Shown here: piece by piece, positions 28,215-39,919 of the stretch
Numbering within the stretch: position 1 is the stretch's first letter
Layout of the letters: the number at the start of each line of letters is the position of its first letter
Assembly: GCF_001522585.2 (NCBI RefSeq)
Contig: NZ_CP013373.1
Span: 1,550,001 to 1,614,000, forward strand
From: Burkholderia sp. NRF60-BP8
GTDB lineage: Bacteria > Pseudomonadota > Gammaproteobacteria > Burkholderiales > Burkholderiaceae
Reading direction: 5' to 3'
Length of the DNA: 64,000 nt
The notes under the pieces: generated by a model
What the model was told of the DNA's origin: nothing
Seen by the model: the letters and a program-made list of their open reading frames with translations, nothing else
Databases searched by the model: none
Program-made: the position numbers and the translations under genes

Positions 28215-29429
28215 TTACATCATTTTCGCGGCGCTGCTCTGCTTCGCCGCGACCGGCGCCGACGCGTTGCCGCCTGCGTTCTCGGCGATGATGCGCGCGA
28301 TTTCGGCGTCGGCTTCGTCGCCGTATTTCGCGAACACGTTGGTCTCGTAGACGGTGTTCGGTGCGTTGACGAGCTGGTCGCCGCGTTCGTCCTTGATGTC
28401 CACGTCGACCTGCATCGACAGGCCGATGCGCAGCGGATGCTTGTCGAGATCCTTCGGGTCGAGCTCGATCCGCACCGGCAGGCGCTGCACGACCTTGATC
28501 CAGTTGCCGGTCGCGTTTTGCGCGGGCAGCAGCGAGAACGCCGAACCCGTGCCGGCGGAGAAGCCGACGACCTTGCCGTGGTACGTGACCGACGAACCGT
28601 AGATGTCGGCCGTCATCTCGACCGGCTGGCCGATGCGCATGTGCTTCAGCTGGACTTCCTTGAAGTTCGCGTCGACCCACACGGCATTGAGCGGCACCAC
28701 CGACATCAGCGGGTTGCCGGGCGACACGCGCTGGCCGACCTGCACCGAGCGCTTCGCGACGTAGCCGGTGACCGGCGCCGGCAGCACGTTACGCGCGTTC
28801 GCGAGGTACGCGTCGCGCACCTTCGCGGCGGCGGCCATCACGTTCGGGTGCGAGGCGATCGTCGTGTTCGCGGTCAATGCGCGATTCGATGCGAGCTGCT
28901 GTTGCGCGGCGTCGACGGATGCCTGCGCGGCCTTCACCGCGTCGCGGGCGTGCGAGATTTCCTCCTGCGATACGGCGCCCGTCTGCGCGACGGCCAGGCG
29001 GCGACGCAGGTCGTCCTGGGCCTTCGACAGGTCCGACTGGCGCAGCGCGACTTGCGCGCGGTACTGGTCGTCGTTGACGAACAGGCCGCGCACCTGGCGC
29101 ACCGTCTGCGCGAGGTTGGCTTCCGCCTGCTGCAGCGCGACCTGCGAATCGGCCGGGTCGAGCACGACGAGCGGATCGCCGGCCTTGACCGTTTGCGTGT
29201 CGTCCGCCTTCACGGCGATCACGGTGCCGGTGACCTGCGGCGTGATCTGCACGACGTTGCCGTTCACGTACGCATCGTCGGTGTCTTCATGGAAGCGGGC
29301 GACGAGGAAGTAGTACAGGCCGTATGCGATGGCCGCGATCACGATGACCGCGACGAGCAGCGTCATCATTCGTTTGCGCTTGCCGTTGTTCTGCGGCTGC
29401 GCGCTGGCGGCGTTTTGTTGGTCGCTCAT
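28215..29429 (-). CDS. emrA: EmrA-type membrane fusion protein (HlyD family)
   Basis: Periplasmic adaptor linking EmrB to the outer-membrane channel. 404 residues: a short cytosolic N-terminus, one transmembrane helix (about 22-44, MMTLLVAVIVIAAIAYGLYY), lipoyl-like half-motifs (VNGNVVQITPQVTGTVIAVK; NVLPAPVTGYVAKRSVQVGQ), a coiled-coil hairpin (about 105-210) and beta-barrel domains. GGAG precedes the ATG. Confidence 0.92.
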   Translation of the reverse strand: MSDQQNAASAQPQNNGKRKRMMTLLVAVIVIAAIAYGLYYFLVARFHEDTDDAYVNGNVVQITPQVTGTVIAVKADDTQTVKAGDPLVVLDPADSQVALQQAEANLAQTVRQVRGLFVNDDQYRAQVALRQSDLSKAQDDLRRRLAVAQTGAVSQEEISHARDAVKAAQASVDAAQQQLASNRALTANTTIASHPNVMAAAAKVRDAYLANARNVLPAPVTGYVAKRSVQVGQRVSPGNPLMSVVPLNAVWVDANFKEVQLKHMRIGQPVEMTADIYGSSVTYHGKVVGFSAGTGSAFSLLPAQNATGNWIKVVQRLPVRIELDPKDLDKHPLRIGLSMQVDVDIKDERGDQLVNAPNTVYETNVFAKYGDEADAEIARIIAENAGGNASAPVAAKQSSAAKMM

Positions 29430-29481
29430 GGCGATTTTCTCCGTCCGTTATTTCGAGTGTCTGCGTAGTGGTGGCGCCGGA

Positions 29482-30978
29482 TCAGTTGGCGGCCTGTTTG
29501 GTCGGCGTGGCCGCATCGGGCGCGGCGAGCGGCGTGCCGGTCGCGTCGAACCCGCCGCCGAGCGCCTTGATCAGGGCGAGCTGCATGTCGCGCCGGCGCA
29601 TTTTCAGGTTGGTCACCGTCTGCTCCGATGCGAGGCGGTTGCTGTCCGCCGTCAGGACCTGCAGTTGCGGCGACAGGCCGGCCTTGTAGCGGATGACCGC
29701 GAGATCGTACGCCCGCGTCGAGGCGTCGAGCGCGCGTTGGGCGTCGCCCATCTGGCGATCGATCGCGCGGATCGACGCGACTTGCGTCGCGACGTCGTTC
29801 AGCGCGCTGATCAGCGTCTGGTTGTAGTTCGCGACCGACAGGTCGAAGTCGGCGTAGCGGCCCTTGAGCTGGGCGCGCAGCGCGCCGGCATCGAAGATCG
29901 GCAGGTGGATCGCCGGGCCGAACTGCGCCTGGCGACTCGCGAAGTTCAGGAATTTGCCCCAGCCGAACGCATCGAAGCCGAACCCGGCTGCGAGGTTCAC
30001 GTCCGGGAAGAACTCGGCCTTCGCTTCCTTCACGTCGTGCATCGCGGCTTCGACCTGCCAGCGCGCGGCGACGATGTCGGGCCGGCGCGACACGAGGTCG
30101 GCGGGAAGATTGCCGGGCAGCGCGACTTCGCCAGTGGGGTTCATCACCGGCGCCGCGATCTGCAGCCCGCGATCCGGACCCTTGCCGAGCAGCGCGGCGA
30201 GCTGGTAGCGCACCGTCGTGATCTGGCCGTCGAGGTCCGACAGGGAGGCCTGGGTGGTCGCGATGTTGCCGCGGGCCGTCTGGCGTTCGACGTTGGTATC
30301 GAGGCCGGCCGATACGCGGCCGTCGGTGATCTTGCCGACCGTCTCGCGGTTGGTGATCTCGCGTTGCGCGATGTCGCGCAACGCATAGAGCTGGGCGAGC
30401 GAGTTGTAGGTGCGTGCGACCGACGACGCGAGCGTGATGCGCGCCTGTTGCATGTCGGCTTCGGCGGCCTTTTCCTGCGACACGGCCGTGTGCAGGCGCT
30501 CGCGGTTCTTGCCCCACAGGTCGAGTTCCCACGAGGCGCTCGCCAGCGCGTTGTTTTCGCTGTACCACTGGCCGCCGTACGGGGGCGGGAACAGTCCGTT
30601 CGCCGAATACAGTTCACGCGTCCAGGAATAACTGGCTTCGGCCTTCGGCATCAGGTTCGAGCGCGACGATTCGATGTACGACGAGGCTTTCGCGATGCGC
30701 GCCTGCGCCTGTGCGATCGACGGGTTGCCCTGCAGCGCTTCGTCGATCAGCTTCGGCAATTGCGGATCGCCGAACTGGCTGGCCCAGTCGAGTGCCGGCC
30801 ATTGGCCGCCCTGGGCCGGCAGGCTCTGGGCGGATTCGAATTGCGACGCGGGGGCGATCTGTTTGTCGCTCTTGATGCCGATGTAATTCGCGCAGCCCGC
30901 CAGCGCCAGCGCGGCGACCGCGGCGGCGACGGCGGCGCGGCACGACCCGGCGCGCACGGACAACGGGGAGGATTTCAT
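29482..30978 (-). CDS. Outer-membrane efflux channel lipoprotein (NodT/OprM type)
   Basis: TolC-like outer-membrane factor, 498 residues from ATG 30978. The lipobox ALALAGC gives a lipidated N-terminus, typical of OprM/NodT. Two OEP repeats are visible, each with long helices and beta strands (for example PLDSLDGQ-like SLSDLDGQITTVRYQLAALL and PDIVAARWQVEAAMHDVKEA). I prefer ATG 30978 (AGGGG upstream) over 31014. It completes the MarR-OMF-EmrA-EmrB operon. Confidence 0.9.
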   Translation of the reverse strand: MKSSPLSVRAGSCRAAVAAAVAALALAGCANYIGIKSDKQIAPASQFESAQSLPAQGGQWPALDWASQFGDPQLPKLIDEALQGNPSIAQAQARIAKASSYIESSRSNLMPKAEASYSWTRELYSANGLFPPPYGGQWYSENNALASASWELDLWGKNRERLHTAVSQEKAAEADMQQARITLASSVARTYNSLAQLYALRDIAQREITNRETVGKITDGRVSAGLDTNVERQTARGNIATTQASLSDLDGQITTVRYQLAALLGKGPDRGLQIAAPVMNPTGEVALPGNLPADLVSRRPDIVAARWQVEAAMHDVKEAKAEFFPDVNLAAGFGFDAFGWGKFLNFASRQAQFGPAIHLPIFDAGALRAQLKGRYADFDLSVANYNQTLISALNDVATQVASIRAIDRQMGDAQRALDASTRAYDLAVIRYKAGLSPQLQVLTADSNRLASEQTVTNLKMRRRDMQLALIKALGGGFDATGTPLAAPDAATPTKQAAN

Positions 30979-31046
30979 CGCGCTAACCCCTGACTCGGAA
31001 TGAATGATGGACACTGCAAGGATTTCCTTACATTAATCTGTCAAAA

Positions 31047-31069
31047 GTAATTGTTATGGCAACTATTAC
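31047..31069. promoter_or_regulatory. Palindromic candidate MarR operator
   Basis: GTAATTGTT-ATGGC-AACTATTAC is a nearly perfect inverted repeat (8 of 9 positions) in the gap between marR and the outer-membrane factor gene; its right end overlaps the marR stop codon. The half-site AACTATTRC recurs at 31572-31580, inside the leader of marR (minus strand CAACTATTGC). Shared half-sites at both places suggest the regulator binds here. Confidence 0.55.
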
Positions 31070-31557
31070 GTGATGCTACCGCCGGCCGTCTCGCAATAGT
31101 TGCTGAGAATGCGGCGCAGCATGCTCTTCAGGAACCCGACTTCTTCCGGCGTAAACCCGTCCAGCACCTGGTCGAGCACGCTGCGAAAAATGGGCGGTAG
31201 CCGTTCGGCCAGCGCACGGCCTTCGTCGGTGAGCTCGAGGCGCACGACGCGTCGGTCCTCGATGCTGCGCACGCGCGACAGCAGGCCGCGTTTCTCGACC
31301 CGGTCGAGCAGGCGCGTGACCGCGCTTGCGTCGATTCCGTATTCGCGCGCGAGTTCGGCGGCCGTCGAGCACTTGCCGACCGCGATCATGAACAGCATGC
31401 TCGCCTGTGTGCCCGTGATGCCGAGCTCTTCCTGCGTGCGCTGCGTGACGAGGTTGGTCATCACCGACTTCACGCGCGACATCAGATAACCGACGCTGTC
31501 GTTCATCTGATACGAAGACAACTGCGAAACGGGCGGAGAGGTAGGAGAATCCGACAT
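31066..31557 (-). CDS. MarR-family regulator of the efflux operon
   Basis: 163-residue winged-helix regulator, first gene of the efflux operon. Core: GITGTQASMLFMIAVGKCST, ELAREYGIDASAVTRLLDRVEKRGLL (recognition helix), wing RSIEDRRVVRLELTDEGRAL with the DxR signature. These proteins usually repress their own operon and release DNA on ligand binding. ATG 31557 was chosen because the leader with promoter ends there and the upstream extension (to 31620) covers the promoter. Confidence 0.92.
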   Translation of the reverse strand: MSDSPTSPPVSQLSSYQMNDSVGYLMSRVKSVMTNLVTQRTQEELGITGTQASMLFMIAVGKCSTAAELAREYGIDASAVTRLLDRVEKRGLLSRVRSIEDRRVVRLELTDEGRALAERLPPIFRSVLDQVLDGFTPEEVGFLKSMLRRILSNYCETAGGSIT

Positions 31558-31591
31558 AAAACCCTGAAGCTGCAATAGTTGACTAGGCAGC

Positions 31592-31620
31592 AGTATAGGC
31601 ACAATTGCTTGCCGCGGCAA
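31592..31620 (-). promoter_or_regulatory. Sigma70 promoter of the marR-efflux operon
   Basis: On the minus strand TTGCCG, a 17-bp spacer and TATACT lie about 35 nt upstream of the marR ATG. The candidate half-site CAACTATTGC lies just downstream of the -10, where a repressor would block transcription. Confidence 0.7.
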
Positions 31621-31886
31621 ATGTTAATCGAACGGCAAAACCCGCGCTGTGTCTGGCGAGAATCCCTTATCTTGATAAGGTTTTTTTGGCCGATCGGCGA
31701 GCGTGCGGAAGAGGATTCGTCCGTTCGGCACAGGAGGGCGGAGCGGCCCGTTTTGCTGCAATGCAATGCGCGGGTCGGCTCTCGACACTCGCACGTGCTA
31801 TAATTTGAGGCTTTCCAAGCTGCAACGCGCGCGCCCGTGAAAAACGAGCGCGCGCGTTTGCGCGTTCAAACGATTTCCAGGTTTCT

Positions 31887-33713
<1,827 letters not shown>

Positions 33714-33740
33714 GCATCGATCGTTCCCGCATATCAGGGA

Positions 33741-33768
33741 AAAGGCTGCCTTCGGGCGGCCTTTTTTG
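33741..33768 (+). terminator. Intrinsic terminator after typA
   Basis: AAAGGCTGCC-TTCGG-GCGGCCTTTTTT, starting 28 nt after the typA stop; the stem is short but the T run is good. Confidence 0.8.
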
Positions 33769-33904
33769 CATTCGCGCGACCGGCAACCGGGCCGGTTGCA
33801 AAACACTGTTCCCGCAGGCCGCGGCAATCCGGCAAAACCCCGCCGCGCGGTGCTTTCACGCGCATTTCGCCGTGAACTCCGGTATCGGTTCTGTGATATG
33901 CTGC

Positions 33905-34024
33905 GCGCACGCAAGTTTTAGGTCCTTCCAAGCAAGACTTGATTCGCAATCCGCTAAACGGTCAGGCCGTGTCGCGGAAGGTTGAGTAACCCGCTATTTC
34001 TCGAGAAGCTCGAAGAAAGGTGAG
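33905..34024 (+). ncRNA. Probable sucA RNA leader motif upstream of odhA
   Basis: Burkholderiales are known to carry a conserved cis-regulatory RNA, the sucA motif, in the 5' UTR of sucA (odhA). The leader here fits: TCCTTCC (near 33926) can pair with GGAAGG (33976-33981), and the last hairpin TTTCTCGAG (33997-34005) / CTCG-A-AGAAA (34009-34018) pairs into the start of the ribosome binding site AAAGGTGAG ahead of ATG 34031. This would let the RNA control translation. I could not score it against the family model, and the boundaries are estimates. The rest of the 317-nt spacer holds the typA terminator only. Confidence 0.6.
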
Positions 34025-34030
34025 CGTAAA

Positions 34031-36895
34031 ATGTCAGATGTAATGAAGCAGTTTCAGCTGAACTCCTATCTGTTCGGCGGCAATGCTTCGTACGTTGAAG
34101 AACTGTACGATGCATACCTCAACAATCCGGCATCGGTGCCGGAGAACTGGCGAGAGTATTTCGACGCGCTGCAGAACGTGCCTGCGACGGACGGCTCGAA
34201 TGCCAATGACGTCGCTCACTTCCCGATCGTCGAATCGTTCGCCGAGCGTGCGAAGGCCAATGCCTTCATTCCGCGCGAAAGCACCAGCAATCTCGCGACC
34301 GCACGCAAGCAGGTGCACGTCCAGTCGCTCATCAGCGCCTATCGCTTCCTCGGCTCGCAATGGGCCAACCTCGATCCGCTGAAGCGTCGCGAGCGTCCGG
34401 CCATTCCCGAGCTCGAACCCGCGTTCTACGATTTCTCCGAAGGCGACCTCGACCAGACGTACAGCGCAAGCAACCTGTACTTCGGTTTCGACCAGGCTTC
34501 GCTGCGCGACATCGTCAAGGGTCTGCGCGACACGTACTGCGGCACGATCGGCGCCGAGTACATGTACATCAGCGATCCGGAACAGAAGCGCTGGTGGCAG
34601 GAGCGCCTGGAATCGATCCGCGCGACCCCGTCGTTCTCGGCCGACAAGAAGAAGCACATCCTGAATCGCCTGACGGCCGCCGAAGGCCTCGAGCGCTACC
34701 TGCACACCAAGTACGTCGGCCAGAAGCGCTTCTCGCTCGAAGGCGGCGAGAGCTTCATCGCGGCGATGGACGAAGTCGTCCAGCACGCGGGCAAGAGCGG
34801 CGTGCAGGAAATCATCATCGGCATGGCTCACCGCGGCCGTCTGAACGTGCTGGTCAACACGCTGGGCAAGATGCCGGCCGACCTGTTCGCCGAATTCGAA
34901 GGCAAGCACGTCGACGACCTGCCGGCCGGCGACGTGAAATACCACAAGGGCTTCTCGTCGGACGTGTCGACGGAAGGCGGCCCGGTCCACCTGTCGCTCG
35001 CGTTCAACCCGTCGCACCTCGAAATCGTGAACCCGGTGGTCGAAGGTTCCGCGAAGGCGCGGATGGACCGTCGCGGCGACGAAGACGGCCTGCAGGTGCT
35101 GCCGGTGCAGATCCACGGCGACGCGGCGTTCGCCGGCCAGGGCGTCGTGATGGAAACGCTGAACCTCGCGCAGACGCGCGGTTACGGCACGCACGGCACG
35201 CTGCACATCGTCATCAACAACCAGATCGGCTTCACGACGTCCGACCCGCGCGACGCGCGCTCGACGCTGTACTGTACCGACGTCGTCAAGATGATCGAAG
35301 CGCCGGTGCTGCACGTGAACGGCGACGATCCGGAAGCCGTCGTGCTCGCGACGCAGATCGCGATCGACTACCGGATGCAGTTCCACAAGGATGTCGTGAT
35401 CGACATCGTCTGCTTCCGCAAGCTGGGTCACAACGAGCAGGACACGCCGGCCGTCACGCAGCCGCTGATGTACAAGAAGATCGCGCAGCACCCGGGCACC
35501 CGTGCGCTGTATGCCGAGAAGCTCGTGCAGCAGGGCGTGATCACCGCGGAAGACGCCGACAACTACGTGAAGGCGTACCGCAAGGCGATGGACGACGGCC
35601 ACCACACCGTCGATCCGGTCCTGTCGAACTACAAGAGCAAGTACGCGGTCGACTGGGTGCCGTTCCTGAACCGCAAGTGGACGGACGCAGCCGACACGGC
35701 CGTGCCGCTCGCCGAATTGAAGCGTCTCGGCGAACGCATCACGACGATTCCGGAAAACTTCAAGGTTCACCCGCTCGTCGAGCGCGTGATCAACGACCGC
35801 CGCAACATGGCGCGCGGCGACCAGCCGCTCGACTGGGGCATGGGCGAACACCTCGCATTCGCGTCGCTCGTCGCGTCGGGCTACTCGGTGCGCCTGACGG
35901 GCCAGGACTCGGGCCGCGGCACGTTCACGCACCGTCACGCGGTGCTGCACGACCAGAACCGCGAGCGCTGGAACGACGGCACGTACGTGCCGCTGCAGAA
36001 CATCGCCGAAGGTCAGGCGAAGTTCACGGTGATCGACTCGGTGCTGTCGGAAGAAGCGGTGCTGGGCTTCGAATACGGCTACTCGACCGCCGAGCCGAAC
36101 ACGCTCGTGATGTGGGAGGCGCAGTTCGGCGACTTCGTCAACGGCGCGCAAGTCGTGATCGACCAGTTCATCTCGTCGGGCGAAGTGAAGTGGGGCCGCG
36201 TGTCGGGCCTCACGATGCTGCTGCCGCACGGCTACGAAGGCCAGGGTCCGGAACACTCGTCCACGCGGATCGAGCGTTTCCTGCAACTGTGCGCCGACCA
36301 CAACATGCAGGTCGTCCAGCCGACGACGCCGGCGCAGATCTTCCACCTGCTGCGTCGCCAGATGATCCGCCTGTTCCGCAAGCCGCTGATCGTCGCGACG
36401 CCGAAGTCGCTGCTGCGTCACAAGGAAGCAGTTTCGGATCTGTCGGAACTGGCGAAGGGTTCGTTCCAGCCGGTGCTGGGCGAAACCGACGGCGGCATCG
36501 ACGCGAAGAAGGTCAAGCGCGTGCTGGTGTGCTCGGGCCGCGTGTACTACGACCTCGTCGCGCATCGCCGCGAAGCGAAGGCGAACGACGTCGCGATCAT
36601 CCGTATCGAGCAGCTGTATCCGTTCGCGCACAAGCAGTTCGAAGCCGAAATGAAGAAGTACGAGAACGCGACTGAAGTGGTCTGGGTGCAGGACGAGCCG
36701 CAGAACCAGGGCCCCTGGTTCTACGTCGAGCACCACCTGAAGGAAGGCATGAAGGAAGGGCAGAAGCTGGCATACAGCGGCCGTCCGGCTTCGGCCTCGC
36801 CGGCGGTTGGCTACTACGCGAAGCACTACGAGCAGCAGAAGGCCCTGATCGAAGGTGCATTCGGCCGCCTGAAGAGCGCATCGATCGCGAAATAA
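34031..36895 (+). CDS. odhA: 2-oxoglutarate dehydrogenase E1 component
   Basis: Thiamine-diphosphate-dependent decarboxylase of the TCA-cycle complex that makes succinyl-CoA (also called sucA). 954 residues. N-terminal E2-interaction segment ([20 protein letters not shown]), active site regions [15 protein letters not shown] and [18 protein letters not shown], the ThDP/Mg motif region [16 protein letters not shown] (as [12 protein letters not shown]), and a transketolase-like pyrimidine domain ([19 protein letters not shown]). First gene of odhA-odhB-lpd. Confidence 0.97.
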   Translation: MSDVMKQFQLNSYLFGGNASYVEELYDAYLNNPASVPENWREYFDALQNVPATDGSNANDVAHFPIVESFAERAKANAFIPRESTSNLATARKQVHVQSLISAYRFLGSQWANLDPLKRRERPAIPELEPAFYDFSEGDLDQTYSASNLYFGFDQASLRDIVKGLRDTYCGTIGAEYMYISDPEQKRWWQERLESIRATPSFSADKKKHILNRLTAAEGLERYLHTKYVGQKRFSLEGGESFIAAMDEVVQHAGKSGVQEIIIGMAHRGRLNVLVNTLGKMPADLFAEFEGKHVDDLPAGDVKYHKGFSSDVSTEGGPVHLSLAFNPSHLEIVNPVVEGSAKARMDRRGDEDGLQVLPVQIHGDAAFAGQGVVMETLNLAQTRGYGTHGTLHIVINNQIGFTTSDPRDARSTLYCTDVVKMIEAPVLHVNGDDPEAVVLATQIAIDYRMQFHKDVVIDIVCFRKLGHNEQDTPAVTQPLMYKKIAQHPGTRALYAEKLVQQGVITAEDADNYVKAYRKAMDDGHHTVDPVLSNYKSKYAVDWVPFLNRKWTDAADTAVPLAELKRLGERITTIPENFKVHPLVERVINDRRNMARGDQPLDWGMGEHLAFASLVASGYSVRLTGQDSGRGTFTHRHAVLHDQNRERWNDGTYVPLQNIAEGQAKFTVIDSVLSEEAVLGFEYGYSTAEPNTLVMWEAQFGDFVNGAQVVIDQFISSGEVKWGRVSGLTMLLPHGYEGQGPEHSSTRIERFLQLCADHNMQVVQPTTPAQIFHLLRRQMIRLFRKPLIVATPKSLLRHKEAVSDLSELAKGSFQPVLGETDGGIDAKKVKRVLVCSGRVYYDLVAHRREAKANDVAIIRIEQLYPFAHKQFEAEMKKYENATEVVWVQDEPQNQGPWFYVEHHLKEGMKEGQKLAYSGRPASASPAVGYYAKHYEQQKALIEGAFGRLKSASIAK

Positions 36896-37031
36896 TCGAC
36901 GTCAAGCGAAACGGGAAGGCGCGCGGCGCTTTCCCGTTCCTTTTGGCCTGCCGGGCGCGTCGCGCGCCGCACCGGCCGAAGGAATCGCACGAACCTCGTC
37001 ACACCCCAGATTAAGCATCCAGGAAAATCAC

Positions 37032-38309
37032 ATGGCTATCGTAGAAGTCAAAGTCCCCCAGCTTTCGGAGTCGGTGTCGGAAGCCACCATGCTGCAGTGG
37101 AAGAAGAAGCCGGGCGAAGCAGTCGCGCAGGACGAAATCCTGATCGAACTCGAGACCGACAAGGTCGTCCTCGAAGTGCCGGCGCCGGCAGCGGGCGTGC
37201 TCGCGCAAGTGCTGCAGAACGACGGCGACACGGTGGTCGCCGATCAGGTGATCGCGACGATCGACACCGAAGCGAAGGCAGGTGCTGCCGAAGCAGCGGC
37301 AGGCGCCGCCGAAGTCAAGCCGGCGGCAGCGCCTGCTGCAGCCGCACCGGCCGCACAGCCGGCCGCCGCGACCGCATCGAGCTCGGCCGCCGCATCGCCG
37401 GCCGCAGCGAAGCTGCTTGCCGAGAAGGGCCTGTCGACGGGCGACGTCGCAGGTTCGGGCCGTGACGGCCGTGTCACGAAGGGCGACGCGCTGGCCGCAG
37501 GCAGCGCACCGAAGGCTGCTCCGGCCGCCGCACCGGCGAAGACCGCCGCCGCGAAGCCGGCGCTGCCGGAAGTGAAGGTGCCGGCGTCGGCAGCGACGTG
37601 GCTGAATGACCGTCCGGAGCAGCGCGTGCCGATGTCGCGCCTGCGCGCGCGTATCGCCGAGCGCCTGCTCGAATCGCAGCAGACCAACGCGATCCTGACG
37701 ACGTTCAACGAAGTGAACATGGCTCCGGTCATGGAACTGCGTAACAAGTACAAGGACAAGTTCGAGAAGGAACACGGCGTGAAGCTCGGCTTCATGTCGT
37801 TCTTCGTGAAGGCGGCCGTTCATGCACTGAAGAAGTTCCCGCTCGTGAACGCGTCGATCGACGGTAACGACATCGTCTACCACGGCTACTTCGACATCGG
37901 TATCGCGGTCGGTTCGCCGCGCGGCCTGGTCGTGCCGATCCTGCGCAACGCGGATCAGCTGAGCCTCGCCGAAATCGAGAAGAAGATCGCCGAATTCGGC
38001 CAGAAGGCGAAGGACGGCAAGCTGTCGATCGAGGAAATGACGGGCGGTACGTTCTCGATCTCGAACGGCGGCGTGTTCGGTTCGATGCTGTCGACCCCGA
38101 TCATCAACCCGCCGCAGTCGGCGATTCTCGGCGTGCACGCGACGAAGGAGCGCCCGGTCGTCGAAAACGGCCAGATCGTGATCCGCCCGATCAACTACCT
38201 GGCGCTGTCGTACGACCACCGCATCATCGACGGCCGCGAAGCCGTGCTGTCGCTCGTCGCGATGAAGGATGCGCTGGAAGATCCGGCACGCCTGCTGCTC
38301 GACCTGTAA
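37032..38309 (+). CDS. odhB: 2-oxoglutarate dehydrogenase E2 (dihydrolipoyl succinyltransferase)
   Basis: Core of the complex; transfers succinyl from lipoyl to CoA. 425 residues: one lipoyl domain with Lys44 in [11 protein letters not shown], an Ala/Pro-rich hinge, an E3/E1-binding domain ([20 protein letters not shown]), and the catalytic domain ending in [12 protein letters not shown] (catalytic His and Asp). It follows odhA by 136 nt, with a GC-rich hairpin (36913-36940) that lacks a good T run. Confidence 0.97.
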   Translation: MAIVEVKVPQLSESVSEATMLQWKKKPGEAVAQDEILIELETDKVVLEVPAPAAGVLAQVLQNDGDTVVADQVIATIDTEAKAGAAEAAAGAAEVKPAAAPAAAAPAAQPAAATASSSAAASPAAAKLLAEKGLSTGDVAGSGRDGRVTKGDALAAGSAPKAAPAAAPAKTAAAKPALPEVKVPASAATWLNDRPEQRVPMSRLRARIAERLLESQQTNAILTTFNEVNMAPVMELRNKYKDKFEKEHGVKLGFMSFFVKAAVHALKKFPLVNASIDGNDIVYHGYFDIGIAVGSPRGLVVPILRNADQLSLAEIEKKIAEFGQKAKDGKLSIEEMTGGTFSISNGGVFGSMLSTPIINPPQSAILGVHATKERPVVENGQIVIRPINYLALSYDHRIIDGREAVLSLVAMKDALEDPARLLLDL

Positions 38310-38335
38310 GCCGAGTCTCACTGCATCGACCCGTT

Positions 38336-38365
38336 CGCAGGTTCGCGCGCACGCGTGAACCTGCG
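38336..38365 (+). other. Hairpin between odhB and lpd
   Basis: CGCAGGTTC / GAACCTGCG with an inner CGCG/CGCG pairing and no T tract. It probably acts in mRNA processing or stability rather than termination. Confidence 0.5.
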
Positions 38366-38389
38366 GGCGTACAAGTAGAAAGGATTGTC

Positions 38390-39820
38390 ATGTCCAAGGA
38401 ATTTGACGTCGTCGTGATCGGCGCCGGCCCCGGCGGCTACATCGCCGCGATTCGCGCCGCGCAGCTCGGCAAGACCGTTGCCTGTATCGAGAAGTGGAAG
38501 AACCCGGCCGGCGCGCTGAAGCTCGGCGGCACCTGCCTGAACGTTGGCTGCATCCCGTCGAAGGCGCTGCTCGCGTCGTCGGAAGAGTTCGAGAACGCGT
38601 CGCATCACCTGGCCGACCACGGCATCACGGTCGACGGCGTGAAGATCGACGTCGCGAAGATGCTCGGGCGCAAGGATGCGATCGTCGAGAAGATGACGAG
38701 CGGGATCGAGTTCCTGTTCAAGAAGAACAAGATCACCTGGCTGAAGGGCCATGGCAAGTTCACCGGCAAGACCGATGTCGGCGTGCAGATCGAAGTGAGC
38801 GGCGAGGGCGAAACCGAAGTCGTCACCGCGAAGAACGTGATCATCGCGACGGGTTCGAAGGCGCGTCACCTGCCGAACATCCCGGTCGACAACAAGATCG
38901 TGTCGGACAACGAAGGTGCGCTGACGTTCGACTCGGTGCCGAAGAAGCTCGCCGTGATCGGCGCGGGCGTGATCGGTCTCGAGCTCGGCTCGGTGTGGCG
39001 CCGCCTCGGCGCCGACGTGACGGTGCTCGAAGCGCTGCCGGCATTCCTCGGCGCAGCCGACGAAGCGCTTGCGAAGGAAGCGGCGAAGCTGTTCAAGAAG
39101 CAGGGCCTCGACATTCATCTCGGCGTGAAGATCGGCGACGTGAAGACGACCGCGAACGGCGTGTCGATCGCTTACACGGACAAGGACGGCAACGCGCAGA
39201 CGCTCGACGCCGACCGCCTGATCGTGTCGGTCGGCCGTGTGCCGAACACCGACAACCTCGGCCTTGAAGCCATCGGCCTGAAGGCGAACGAGCGCGGCTT
39301 CATCGACGTGGACGACCACTGCCGCACGGCCGTGCCGAACGTCTACGCGATCGGCGACGTGGTGCGCGGCCCGATGCTCGCGCACAAGGCGGAAGACGAA
39401 GGCGTGCTGGTCGCGGAAGTGATCGACGGGCAGAAGCCGCACATCGACTACAACTGCATTCCGTGGGTGATCTACACGTACCCGGAAATCGCATGGGTCG
39501 GCAAGACGGAGCAGCAGCTGAAGGCCGAAGGCCGCGAGATCAAGTCGGGCAAGTTCCCGTTCTCGATCAACGGCCGCGCGCTCGGCATGAACGCGCCGGA
39601 CGGTTTCGTGAAGATGATCGCGGACGCGAAGACCGACGAACTGCTCGGCGTGCACGTGATCGCCGCGAACGCGTCGGACCTGATCGCGGAAGCCGTGGTG
39701 GCGATGGAGTTCAAGGCGGCGTCGGAAGACATCGCCCGCATCTGCCATCCGCACCCGTCGATGTCGGAAGTGATGCGCGAAGCGGCGCTCGCGGTCGACA
39801 AGCGCTCGCTGAACAGCTGA
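38390..39820 (+). CDS. lpdA: Dihydrolipoamide dehydrogenase (E3)
   Basis: FAD/NAD flavoprotein that reoxidises the lipoyl group for the 2-oxoglutarate complex. 476 residues: FAD motif GAGPGGY (11-17), redox cysteines C49 and C54 in [19 protein letters not shown]-binding [13 protein letters not shown], and the C-terminal catalytic His in CHPHPSMSE. Terminal gene of the odh operon. Confidence 0.96.
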   Translation: MSKEFDVVVIGAGPGGYIAAIRAAQLGKTVACIEKWKNPAGALKLGGTCLNVGCIPSKALLASSEEFENASHHLADHGITVDGVKIDVAKMLGRKDAIVEKMTSGIEFLFKKNKITWLKGHGKFTGKTDVGVQIEVSGEGETEVVTAKNVIIATGSKARHLPNIPVDNKIVSDNEGALTFDSVPKKLAVIGAGVIGLELGSVWRRLGADVTVLEALPAFLGAADEALAKEAAKLFKKQGLDIHLGVKIGDVKTTANGVSIAYTDKDGNAQTLDADRLIVSVGRVPNTDNLGLEAIGLKANERGFIDVDDHCRTAVPNVYAIGDVVRGPMLAHKAEDEGVLVAEVIDGQKPHIDYNCIPWVIYTYPEIAWVGKTEQQLKAEGREIKSGKFPFSINGRALGMNAPDGFVKMIADAKTDELLGVHVIAANASDLIAEAVVAMEFKAASEDIARICHPHPSMSEVMREAALAVDKRSLNS

Positions 39821-39868
39821 GCACGGTGTAGCGCTCTGCCGGCCGTCGGCCGGCGCAGCCGTCTCATG

Positions 39869-39908
39869 ACGAAGGCGGGCGGGGTTTCCCGCTCGCCTTC
39901 GTTCTTTC
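39869..39908 (+). terminator. Terminator after lpd
   Basis: CGAAGGCGGGCGGG / CCCGCTCGCCTTCG (14 bp with one G-T wobble), loop GTTT/TT, followed by TTCTTTCC. It ends just 12 nt before the zapE start, so it may be only partly effective. Confidence 0.65.
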
Positions 39909-39919
39909 CGGTTTGCCCG

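Noticed and set aside
34034..36826. 930-codon antisense ORF over odhA
   Set aside because: Opposite-strand shadow of an unmistakable enzyme gene; no ribosome site or motif.
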